Under the pieces are notes generated by a model. That model saw nothing but the letters and a program-made list of their open reading frames with translations, was not told where the DNA came from and did no database searches. The position numbers and the translations under genes were made by a program. Source: Motacilla alba alba (Eukaryota; Chordata; Aves; Passeriformes; Motacillidae). From it: DNA of 64,000 nucleotides. The stretch covers positions 1,178,001 through 1,242,000 of the forward strand of contig NC_052027.1 of NCBI RefSeq assembly GCF_015832195.1. Reading direction: 5' to 3'. Positions 22,985 to 33,725 of the stretch are shown piece by piece (within the stretch, counting starts at the first letter, position 1; each line of letters starts with the position of its first letter).

Positions 22985-23460
22985 CTCCTACATGTGTATT
23001 TTGCATCTGTAAACCATAAACATATGATAAAAGCACTGCAAGCCTCGGTGGAGCTCGGAGGCAAAAGCGATCTGTTTTGCTCTGCCAGTTTGAAAATGGC
23101 TTTCTTGATGAAACTCATGAGTCTGCTGGAGACTGAGACACAGATGGATGAGCTGAGCATATGATAAACCTGCTGCATGAGTTTGTAGTTAATTGCCCAT
23201 CATCTTTTTTGTCTCCCCATAAAACATTTCACGCCCACCTTGCACAGCAAAGGTAACCCGAGTGTCACAAACCATTTGTCTCCCGAGCCTTCCCCGCTGC
23301 ACTCCCCGAGCTCTCGTGGTGAGAGAGCCGTGGAGACAAGACAGATCTGCTGAACCCTTTACAGATGAGGCACGCTGCATCTTTTATCAAATGATCTCCA
23401 TTCTCTAATGAGAAGAAACACCTCCCAGAGTCATTTGCATGCTAATATCTTTATTTCTAA
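22985..23460. promoter_or_regulatory. Candidate conserved non-coding element
   Basis: Non-repetitive, AT-balanced sequence unlike the GC-rich repeats around it. CATATGATAAA (an E-box next to a GATA core) occurs at 23021 and again at 23158. At 23433 ATTTGCAT overlaps ATGCTAAT, two octamer-like POU sites. No promoter elements seen. This is an inference from motif content only. Confidence 0.3.
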
Positions 23461-23629
23461 AACAATAAGCAGGCTGGGACTGTGTGAGCTGCCAGTCAGC
23501 ACAGACAGTGCATTTCCACGAGCCAAGGAACCAAGTCCCTTCCCCTGGGCTCAGAGGGGACTTTGGGCTGAGCACAGAGAGGGGTCCAGGACAAGAATCA
23601 TTCCCTGGGGGGAGGCCCATCACTGCTGG

Positions 23630-23692
23630 GCTGTGCAGGGCCAGGAGTTGGACTTGGTGATCCCTGGGAGTTCCTTCCAACTCAGAGTATTC
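23630..23692 (+). mobile_element. CR1 3'-end fragment, sense
   Basis: TGTGCAGGGCCAGGAGTTGG, then TGATCCCTGGGAG and TTCCTTCCAACTCAGAGTAT, is the tail of a CR1 subfamily. It abuts an inverted CR1 directly, so the two meet tail to tail. Confidence 0.7.
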
Positions 23693-24005
23693 ACAGAATT
23701 TCAAACTGCTCTGGGGTGGAAGGGACATTAAAGATCATTTGTTCCACCCCTGCCATGGCAGGGACACCTCCCACTGTCCCAGGTGCTCCAGCCCCAGTGT
23801 CCAGCCTGGCCTTGGCACTGCCAGGGATCCAGGGGCACCACAGCTGCTCTGTGCACCTGTGCCAGGGCTGCCCCCATGACAGGGAAGGATTTCATCCCAA
23901 CATTTAATCTAAACCTACCACTGAGCTTTAAAGCATTCCCCCTTTCCTGTCACTGCACACTTTTGCCACAAGTCCCTCTCCATCTTCCCTGCATTTCTCC
24001 ATTCT
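23693..24005 (-). mobile_element. CR1 LINE fragment, inverted
   Basis: TCTGGGGTGGAAGGGACATT, CCTGCCATGGCAGGGACACC, CTGGCCTTGGCACTGCCAGG, AATCTAAACCTACCACTGAG and CCCCTTTCCTGTCACTGCAC follow the inverted CR1 order. It is one of the longer copies in the window. Confidence 0.9.
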
Positions 24006-24615
24006 TCCTTGAGTCATGTTTTACATCCTGCCCTGCCCCGGGAGCTGCTGCTGGGAAGCAGCTGCTGCAGGGTGCCAGGGGTGCCAGGCAGGTGGGGCTG
24101 GCACTGCAGGCACCCCGAGCTCCCCCTGCACACTGCACACCCCCTGCATTCCTCTCTTTCTTCTTCATCCCCACTGGGGCCAAAGCTTGCAGGAGCAGGT
24201 CATTTCAGGGCAGCAGCGAGAAAGACAAAACCCTGTCAAAGCTCTAACCCTGCCCTCAGAAGCTCTCCTGGTGTTCTGCTCCTCCCTGCCACAGCTGGGA
24301 GGCACGCTCTGTCACTCTGCCGTGGTGCTGGCACTCGTCCTGCCTCCCAGCATCCCTGCCCGCCTGAGCTGAGCGATTCTGCTGGCAGCACTCACTGAAC
24401 AAAGGGAAAAGTGGAAAAGGAACCCTTCCTTGCACTGAGTCAACTCAGAGCTAATGGAAGCCTCTCCTCCATCAGAGCAGTGCTGCCCCAGGCCCTCTGG
24501 AGAGCCCCAAACCCTCCAGGGGTGGCACAGCTTCCCTGGAAGCTTCTCCTCAGCAATGGAACCTCGGAGGAGGCAGGAGCAAAGCCTAATGGGCAGCTAA
24601 AGGAATTAGCCCCAC

Positions 24616-25008
24616 TGTCACCACGGTATTTTATGGAAATCCTTTCGCCAGGATTTCCTTCTCCTGAGGAGCTGAGGAGCCTCAGGACAGAAATGTAACC
24701 AAGAACTCTCTGCTGCTGTGGGATGCAGCAGGTGCTGCCTTGGCTGGTCCATGGGAGGTGTTTCTAATTAATGACCAATCAAGGATGCAGCTGGCTCAGG
24801 CTCTGCTCAGTCACAGCCTTTGTTATTCATTCCTTTCTATTCCTGCCCAGCCTTCTGATGAATCCTCTCTCTCTATTCTTTTAGTACAGTTTTAATATAG
24901 CATTTTTAATATAATATATATCATAACATAATAAATCAGCCTTCTGAAACAGGGAGTCAACATTCTCATCTCTTCCCTCATCCTAGGACTCCTGTGAACA
25001 CCACCATA
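24616..25008 (+). mobile_element. Solo LTR, ERVK-like, 393 bp, with exact target duplication
   Basis: Begins TGTCACCACGG and ends ACACCACCATA; the expected terminal CA has become TA. An exact 6-bp duplication CCCCAC lies at 24610-24615 and 25009-25014. It has the same length as the copy at 3120-3512 and is about 92% identical by eye, with the same CCAAT-like box and AATAAA signal (24930-24935). No internal region is present. Confidence 0.9.
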
Positions 25009-28000
25009 CCCCACTTTCCAGCTCATGGCCCTGGCTGACAGGATTTAAATCCCCAGCAGAGAGATGTTCCCTGCTCCCCTCAGGGCACAGACTGGCTTTC
25101 CCTGCCCGGGGCAGCAGAGAGCAGAGGAGCTGCCAGCACAGGGCTCCTTGCTCTTGAAAAGCTGCTGGGAACAAGGAGGACTCTGCTGAACACCTGATTT
25201 TGGAATTTGCTGAACAGCAGCAGGAATGGCTCAGGGAGGAGGAACAAACCCTTCCAGCATCACCGTGCAGCCTGTGCTGGGGCACCAACCACAGCTCAGG
25301 GAACAGCAGTGGGATTCATTACACTGGCTCCTGCATTTATGGTATGGGTTCTGTTTTGTTGTACTGGCAGCTCTCCAGAGGGACTCACGCCAAGTCCTCA
25401 CCTTGCTAACGGAGCTGGTGTTTTTTATACCTGTGCATGCAGACACATTTGGTTGATTTGGGTTATTGTGTTCGTGGGTTTGTGTCCTTACAGCTCTCAG
25501 CACATTTAAACTGCCTGTTTGCACTGCCCGTTTGAAATTTCACCTCTTTTTTTTTAGCCTAAAATGTAGTTTTACTCTATGAGAACACAAAAATATTATA
25601 CAAAGGTTAAAATTGCATTTATCTAAGACCATGACTGTGTAAGTACTTGAGAAGTGATGGAAATGATTAAAACCACTCCTGTCCTGACCAAGAATGGAAA
25701 TAATCTCGTTAGCAAGGAATTAGAAAGCCTCTCCCTCTCTCAGGTTTCTGTGGAAGTGCTTCAGAGATGCCCATTTATCCCCATGGACCTGAGGAGAGCC
25801 ATTCCACACGCTCTGTTTTTCTTTCTGCATTAAAACAAACACTCCATGAGGGAGCTTCTCCCCATCTCCTTCAAAAGGCTGCCACCATATGGGGGATTGG
25901 TTTTAATACAAGGCTCAGTTTGGGGTTTTGCAAGTGGAGCTTGCTGGAGCCTCAGCTCAGCCTCGGGCCCAGGAGGGGAACAGCGCTGGGAATTGTGGCA
26001 CAGGAACAGCTCTGTCCCACAAAGGGCTGGGATTACCTTCCCCTTTAGAAACCTGCCCTTCCCGCTGCACCTGGCATTGTTTGCATTCCTGTCTCACCCA
26101 CATGTGTCACTCAGCTCTGTGGCTCTGGAACTGCAGCATCCCAGCTCTGCTCGAGCTGAAGGATCCTTGTCGCCGACCTTTCCCTCATCCCCTGCTCCAG
26201 GGAAGGTGAGCCAGACCATCTTCAAGGTCTCCTCCAACCCAACCCATTGTGCCCCTCAGTTATTCCATGGAAAAATGAGCTCACCTGCCCAGCAGGAGTG
26301 TGAGGATACCCTGGATCCAGAGGAGTGCCATTCCCAATCCATGGACAGCCGTGGGTGAGCAGTCAGAGCTCTTACCCTGAGAATAAACATGACCCAAGGT
26401 AAACCACCTTGGCTTTCTCTGGGAAGATAAAGAAAATGAGAGCAGGTGAAATGAGGGAAGCATAAAGCCTTCTGTTACATTGGAATTTCTCCACCAGATC
26501 TGACACGATTCCACACTGGAGCACATCAGCTGAAGAACTAACCCCAAAGTAGCACTTGAATTTGATAAATAAAAGAAATCCCCATCTCTCAGTGGAACAG
26601 ATTAAGCCAGAGGCTCTCCCTATCAAGCTGCAAATGTCATGTGAAGATCAAGCTCCCATCTCACAGAAGTGTTTGTTCAACAAAGCACGGTGGGGCCTTC
26701 CCAGGGAGCTTAAACAGAGCAAGAACCCGCAAATAATCCTGCTCTCAAATGTCATTCAGGGCACTGCCACAGCCCTTCCCTTGTCCAGCCAACCACAGAG
26801 CACTGCTGCAGGCCAGAGCTGGTGCTGCCCACCTGGTTCAGGTCATTGCCAGGATTTTTTGCCCTGCAGATCACACCCCTGTCCGTGCAGGGCAAACCTC
26901 AGGGCTCTGGGCTCCTCTGGGCTTGCAGAGCGTGGCTTTGGAACAAGAACTGCCAGACTGCACTGGGCAGAATTCTGAGCGACCCAGGCTCGGCAGTGCC
27001 AGGCCACCAAAGCTTTGGCAAAGCAAGAATCCATGAGCTTGTCCATGCAGGCACCACCCTGGACAGGGAGGGATTTGTGAGGAAGCACAGCCTTGGGGAA
27101 TCCGATTCTCTCCTCGTTACCATCCTCCCAAGAGTCACTCCAGTGTTCAGAGAGGGATGAGGAACATGGAGCTGGAGGCAGGAACGTGGACAAATACGGG
27201 AACTGGCCTCACAGGGAGGAAAAAGGGGGCTCACATCACCCCTGGGTCAGTCCTGGAGCTATTCTGGGTGCAGAGTGACCACACCAGGATAGAAACGATG
27301 GCTTAACCTGAATAATTCATTCCTTGGGCCATGATGATATGAATGGGAAGGTATTTTTTCCTGCCCCTTTCTTGGCCCAGCAAACTGCTGGAAATAAAGT
27401 GTCATAGCTCTTCCTGGGGATCCCTCTAGCTCTAAAAGTGTATTGGAGGAGATCTTTCTGGGATTGTATGGAGAAGCATTTCCTGTGCTCTGTAATTGAT
27501 CCCTGCTGATCCCCACAGCTGAGAACATGACCCTGTTCTCCCTCATTCCCCTTCCTGCCACACGCACCTGGGTGTTCCTGTCCACAGCAGAAACCTGCCT
27601 GGCCCTCTCAAATGCCAGGGGGCATCCCTGGGATCTTTCTTTGATTCCTGGAGTGCCACTGGATCTTACAAACAATGCTATCCCAGCCTGAGGTTTTGCT
27701 CGCCTCAAAAATTCAAAGTTTCCTTTCACAGCAGATGTGGGGCTTGTGTGCAGTCCTGCCCTGGAACAGAAGACAATAAAAGTAATACATTCAATTTGTT
27801 CAGCTCAGTTTACCTGGATCTGGTCCAGCAGTCCCCTTAAAGCCTGGTGCTGTTGGAACACTCTGCTGATGCCTCCACTGCAGTCAGGGGGTAAAAAAGG
27901 AGGGGCAAACACGGCAAAGAGGTGTTTTCCCAGCCCAAGGAAGGAGCTGAGGGTGCCCAGCTCCGTGCTGAACTCCAGCAGCTCGGGCACAGGGCTGTCA

Positions 28001-28259
28001 AACACCTGGGCTGCACAAACTCCTGGCTTTTCCTCACACACAAAGGAGGATTTCACCACAGAGCAGCTGCTGATGCCAAGGAAACCGGAAAGATACGGAG
28101 TGAGAGGAAAAGTTATTACATTTAAAAGTCATCATTAGCACCAACAGGTTTAAAAAAACCATCATAAACTATTGCCTGCCACGTTCCCTCCCCACTGCCA
28201 GGGAAGCAGCAAATGCTGCGGGTGCTCCTGGTGGCTGTGGAGCTAAAGTGGGGTTTTAT
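25009..28259. other. Intron-like sequence
   Basis: Holds a weak CR1-tail-like stretch at 26210-26260 (ACCATCTTCAAGGTCTCCTC then CAACCCAACCCATTGTG, sense). Nothing else assigned. Confidence 0.3.
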
Positions 28260-28990
28260 CTCCAGTAAGTGTTTATTTCACTCTCCATAAAGTAAAAGGC
28301 ACCACAGTTTAGAAATAATGCATTCCCAGCCCTGAGTATTATGGGGAACCCATTATTTTTATTGCTTGCTGTGTAAAGGATATTTCACATTTAGGGAACG
28401 GAGCTGTTCCCAGATAAATGAGGAGGCAGGAGCTGCATTAAAGCCTTGGTGCAAAACACCCATCCAATTATGAGGCAGGCAATGCAGGAGTACATTGTAC
28501 CTGCTCCCACAAGTTTTATAGCCCTGAGAACAATCCCTTATTTGCATGTGCAATTACTGCAGTTGCATTTGCAATTACATCAATTGTCCAATTACATCAG
28601 CTGTGTTTCCAACGAGCTGAAAGAAAAAAAAAATAAAGTACTCATTGCTCTTTGCTGTAATAAAAATGTGATTTGCATTCACAGAAAAAAAGCTTTCTGT
28701 TTGCTGGGAGATGAAATTAGACTACCTTGGGGTACTTTGCTTTTCTTGCATGAAGCCTAAGTATTTCTGTGATATTAAAAAAGGTTGGAGCTGTTTGATA
28801 ACTTGAGACTGCACAGTAATTTCTTCTCTTGGGCCACTGTAATTACTGTGCAGTTTTCCATTGTCATCAGAGAAATTATTTTACATTTAGAATTAATAGG
28901 ACACAGTCTCGGGGCCAGATCCCTTAAAGCTTTCTTTTCCTAATAACTTAGATCATTAGGAGTCACATATATTGCATTTCTCAGAAATGT
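28260..28990. promoter_or_regulatory. Candidate enhancer-like conserved element
   Basis: AT-rich, non-repetitive block. It has exact octamers ATTTGCAT at 28540-28547 and 28671-28678, and CAATTAC (homeodomain core TAATTG on the other strand) at 28551, 28572 and 28589. A perfect 14-bp inverted repeat lies at 28808-28821 and 28841-28854. Such clusters are common in conserved developmental enhancers; conservation cannot be tested here. Confidence 0.35.
28808..28854. repeat. Perfect 14-bp inverted repeat
   Basis: ACTGCACAGTAATT at 28808-28821 and AATTACTGTGCAGT at 28841-28854 are exact reverse complements with a 19-nt loop. With G-U pairs on the outer side the stem would extend to 17 pairs in RNA. 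Confidence 0.9.
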
Positions 28991-31900
28991 GCAAATGAAA
29001 GAAGTCTGAATTCCAAGCCTGAATTCTCTTTCCAGCTTTACCAGCATCTGCTCTTTCTAATAACTCCACAGGTGGTAGGAAATCCCTTAATCTGCTCATC
29101 ACCAATTTCCACGTGTGAAATGAGAGCTTCTGAAAGTGCAGCAACCATCAGAAAAATATAGAAACGGGATCCTGGATTTTTTAAGCGTATGGAGCATTTC
29201 CAGGATTTTCAGCTCTCACTTTAACAGTTTAGGAATAGAAAGTTTTGCTTATTTTCTTCAGTGCTGCATAAAGGCTGTGATTTTCCCTGTGCTGAAAATT
29301 TGGGCATCAGCAGAGAGGAATTTCAGGCAGATGTTCCCCAGCCTCTCCCCATCCTCACGTTGAGGTTGTGCAGGGGACAGGGGGAGCTGGGTGCTGCAGG
29401 GCCACCCTGGCCCCTGGAAATCCCTTGGTTTTGGGCTAATTTGTGTTTTTCCTAAACCCATGACCACTCGATGCCCCTCAGCCCTGAGCAGATGGAGGTG
29501 ACCTGTCCAGATGTGGCCAAGCCACCGTCCATGTGCCCTGAACCTGGATATCCACCAAGAATTTCCAGCTGGAACCCCTGTGCAGGTCCTGCTCCCTCAT
29601 CTACAGGGATGAAATCCCTCCAGCCCCACATTAAAGTCTGAAGGAGAAAATAAATCTGCTTTGGTGGGTGGATGCTGCACCTGGAGGAAGCAGAGCCTGC
29701 TCTCTCCTGAACAAAACAGCAACAAAACCGACCCAGCACCTGATTTGCTTTTCCTCTCCTCAGAAACAGATGGGAATAACTCTGGGGAAGGGAAGAGCTG
29801 GCTGGGGGTGTCATCTGTGTGTCAGCTAAATTCAGGCTCCTGGTTAGATCAGCCTAACCAGGGCAGACAGGCTCTCTCTGCTGCCTCTACACCTCGAGCT
29901 AGGGAAATAAGAAAGATGGTTTGGTACTGCCAGATCCTTCCCAGGCTTTGGCACTTTCAGACAAATACACATTAATTAAACAGGCCTGAAAAACTGACTC
30001 TTCCAAAAACTAAAAAAGCTTATTTAATTGTTACTTCAGGTCCAAATTTAAACAAATACCTCTGTCACTGAAGAAGAAAAATGGAAAGTGTTGAACTCCT
30101 GTCAGCTGCTCTGCTTTAACCTCGTCAGAGGCGACTCAGTCTCAGGCTCGGGGGTCTCCTCCCCCTGCACAGTGTTCATCTGATATTATTTTAATGCATT
30201 CTTACCTTTCATATTTGCTGCTCTCAGATGTATTTTTCTCTTTCCATTACATAACAGCACGCACTGAAGTTAAACAGAAGGCAACAGCAAGAACAGATTT
30301 GCGACCAAAGCTCAGCTGTTTCCACCCAAGCTGCTCCCCTCTCCCCTCAGCCAGCAGGCACCTCAAGGAGCTCTGGTCTAGAGGGCTCGTTCAAACCATG
30401 AGTTAGACCTTGGGAGGAAGTTTGTCAGTGGTGAAAGTGAGAATTTTTTACTTCCTTTGAGACAACTTTGCTTTTACTCTGAAGTCATTAAAAGCGGTGG
30501 GATGGAACAGCCCCCATACACTGTGGAGAAACCAGGAGCTCTTGCTCTCAGCTGAGTTTGTGAGCACTTTAAGTAATTTTGGCACTCCAGCTGTGTTGGG
30601 GAGGTTTCCAAAGAACCCTTTATTAGTGGTGAGAGTGTCCCTGCGGCCTCTTCAGACTCTGAGGATGGTGCTCCACACACCAGCGCTGGCCCTGGCGCGT
30701 GTGGCTCTCTGGGGATGTTCAGGGTGCAGCCTCTTCCTTCCCTGAAGAACAGGAAAAACCCTCAGCACAAAAGAGTTAATGCCAGAACATCTTTCTACTT
30801 AGTCTGACAAAGGTCCTGAGGAGCAAAACTCAGTTTTTATACAAGAAAACAGGGAAGGTTTGGGTATATTTCTGAAAGCAATCATTTCTCTTGCTGATAA
30901 CGTTCATCCTTGTCTCCAGTCACATTTTGTTTTCATGTGTAATTTGTGTGTAACTGTATATAGGGCTGAGGCTGCAAACCTAAACAGCAAATGTTATAAA
31001 TAAAGACCTTCCCAGAAAAAAGAAATGCAGCAGCAAAGTGCTTTGATTTGTATTTGCCAGTTCTGGGAACAACTGCTGTGGGATGAATGCCTGGCTCTTT
31101 CTGTCAGGAAAACTTTGCTATTAATTCCTCAGCCTGAGAACAATTCTCCACTTAGCAGAGAGCTTTGGGGTATTAAAGCTGGGACAGCAGTTTTGCAGCA
31201 AGCACCCACAAAGGATGGGCCAGCAGAATTGTTGGATGTTTGCTTGGAAGATGGAAACCCATCCCAGAGCCAGACCCAGTCATGGCAAACATCACCCGCA
31301 GTTCATTAACATCTTACTGAGCAATATTATTCTCATTTCTTTCCCTTGCCCAGCCCTCCTCTCCCCTTTTCTCTTCACATCACCAGCTGCTTCCAGCCCA
31401 ACATTTGGGTCCCACTCCAGGTGTGTGTTTGAAGCCCTCAGACAAATGGGTTAATTGTGCTTTAATTTAACTCCACAGTGACAGGAGACTGCCCAGACAG
31501 AAGCTCTAGAAACCACTGAGAGTTCCCGGGACAAAAATAAGGTGGTCCTTATTTTAATGTCAAATTCACTTTATGAGCAGCAATATAGAGGGAAGGTATT
31601 TAATTAAATAACAAGGCTTATCTAGACATTAAACCCTTGGCTTTGAGCAATTTAACTAGGTAAATTTAGACCCAGTGTGGGAGAACTGGAGTGACACATA
31701 AACCCACTGTGCAGTTTAGGAAACAAGCTGGAAAATCAAGAGTTCAATATTAAAGGTACAGAGTTGTCCAGCACTGAAGACTTCAACACAAATCATGTGG
31801 AACATTTATGACTTGAAGGATTTCTTATTCCTGACTCAGTTTCAGCAGCACTAAACGAAGGAATATTTAGTGATGAATTAAACATTTGGAAAAAGGAAGG

Positions 31901-32626
31901 AGTTTAAAATGCTATGCATTAAGAACTTAAGCTGACCATTCCCTTTTCTTGCCCTCTGCCTTCTGAGCTCTCTTATTGGAAACCAGATTTCCATTAATAA
32001 AATAAATTTATTTCACTCTGCCTGTTGAGCAAGTAAAGAGCTTTGTGCAACTCCCAGCTGTGGCTTTGAGATACTGCTGCTCCCCAGTTCTTGGCAACTC
32101 CTCTCCCTTATTAACATGCCTATTTTTATAATATTTTAATAATATTTTTATGGTGTCTCAGTGTCACAGCGCTCACTGGGTGCCCTGCAGAGGTTTGGTG
32201 AGCTCTGTTGCATTTGTAGCTTCTTTTCTCACATTTTTGATCCTCAGAGCTGCTCGAGGTCATCCCTGAGCACAGAAAGCTGAGCTCGCTGCTGAGATTG
32301 TTTGCCAAAAATAAACATCAGCAAGAACTGAAGGGACACCCGTGGATCTCAGGGCTCCAGGGGAAGGGAGGCCTGGTTATTTGCTGTACAGCCCACGGGG
32401 CAAAGGCAGACACACACCAGCCAGCCCACGCCCTTCCAAACCTTTCCTTCACCAGCTGGCACTGAATAAATTTCCAGGCAAATCCCAACAAAAATTATGG
32501 AAATTGCTTCTCTTACCACAGCACGAGGAAAATGCAAAGCCTGTGCTGTCCCATCCAACTGGTAGTGACAACTTTAGCACCCAAAAATAAGGTGTGAGAA
32601 AGGAGGAACCATCTGAGCTGACTTAC
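28991..32626. other. Intron-like sequence
   Basis: No repeat family or supported exon. AT-rich between about 31540 and 32000. Confidence 0.3.
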
Positions 32627-32703
32627 GTGAGTGCTTTTTCTGGCTTGGAACAGGAATTATTGCCAACAACCCCCCACACTCTGACAGCCAAGGCCACAAC
32701 AAC
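32627..32703 (-). CDS. Candidate coding exon 15
   Basis: A 77-nt segment with the best borders in the window: acceptor TGTGCTTTGTTTTGCAG and donor ACTCAC|GTAAGT. In phase 0 it reads VVVALAVRVWGVVGNN and then SCSKPEKAL, leaving 2 nt. The hydrophobic first half looks like a helix. It follows exon 14 in phase after a 14.4-kb intron and is followed by another of about 14 kb. Confidence 0.6.
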
Positions 32704-33204
32704 CTGCAAAACAAAGCACAGTGACACAGATTGAAGTTTCCTAAAAATCTGTGAAGGAAAGAATTGTGGCACGTCCGCTGGCCCAAATGGAATTCTGCTC
32801 CTGTCCTTTGCCCAGCAATCAGGTGTTCGTATCACCTCAGAACTCCGAGCACACACGATGAGAGGCAAAGTCCAATAAAACTGATTTCCCATCTTCAACT
32901 GCAGCTCTTTGTGATTCTTTCTGCTGGGTTTGAAAGCAGAACTGAGCTGTGTTTGTTCAGCCCCACCACCCTGTCACCTTCACTGTCAAATCCAGTCAGT
33001 CCTGACAGATGTAGGACAAGCACCTCTCTCAGGAATCCTCTCACAAACAGAGATCAGAAACACTCAGAGTGGTTCATTTGCCTTTTTATGGCAGTGCATT
33101 GCTGCTTTTTCCCTCCTTAAAATCAGCACTTTGCTCCCCCCAATCTCTGTGCTGTGACAGCCCTGCTTCATTCAGCAGAACCCCCAAGCCCCCCTCGCTT
33201 CCCT

Positions 33205-33330
33205 GTGATCTGCAACTTAACACCACACATGCAAATGAAATTAGTGCCGGCAAAAATAATTATAGTTGCTCATGGGAGGATTAATAACTGAAGCCTGCCC
33301 TGCTTAAGCTGGGGTTTAATTCTGTTATAG
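33205..33330. promoter_or_regulatory. Small candidate conserved element
   Basis: Contains octamer ATGCAAAT at 33229-33236 followed by AATAATTATAG and GGATTAATAACTG, all homeodomain/POU-like. Weak evidence. Confidence 0.2.
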
Positions 33331-33459
33331 GCACTAGAAGAAGTTAATTCTGTGCTCAGTGTGGTGTGTGGCAGTTTAGAGGTGTTGAGTGAATGCAGAG
33401 GTAATTAAGTGGAGGGGAGAGGGGGGTGTGGGGATACATCCCTGAGTCTTGGACAGGGA

Positions 33460-33580
33460 AAATCATGGAAGCACAGAAAGGCTGGCATTGGAAGCACCTT
33501 AAAGACCATTTAGTTCCAACCCCATCCCATGCTCAGGAAATGTTCCCCTAGAACAGGTTAATCAGAGCCCCATCCACTAT
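33460..33580 (-). mobile_element. CR1 fragment
   Basis: AATCATGGAAGCACAGAAAG, GGCATTGGAAGCACCTTAAA and ATTTAGTTCCAACCCCATCC follow the inverted CR1 tail; a CCCTAGAACAGGTTAATCAG block follows. Confidence 0.75.
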
Positions 33581-33588
33581 ACAACCAA

Positions 33589-33593
<5 letters not shown>

Positions 33594-33624
<31 letters not shown>

Positions 33625-33725
33625 AAAAAAAACCAAAACAAAACATATATATGTATATATATACACATACATATATTAACATATATACACACAGATATCT
33701 ATATATAGATATATAGGGAGATATG
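33594..33725. repeat. A29 run with AT/CA microsatellite
   Basis: 29 adenines (33594-33622), then a CCAAAA-type stretch, then alternating AT/GT/CA sequence such as ATATATATGTATATATATAC. Confidence 0.95.

Noticed and set aside
28202..28264. Exon-like plus-strand segment ending CTCCA|GTAAGT
   Set aside because: Same reason: a single pseudo-exon without neighbours.
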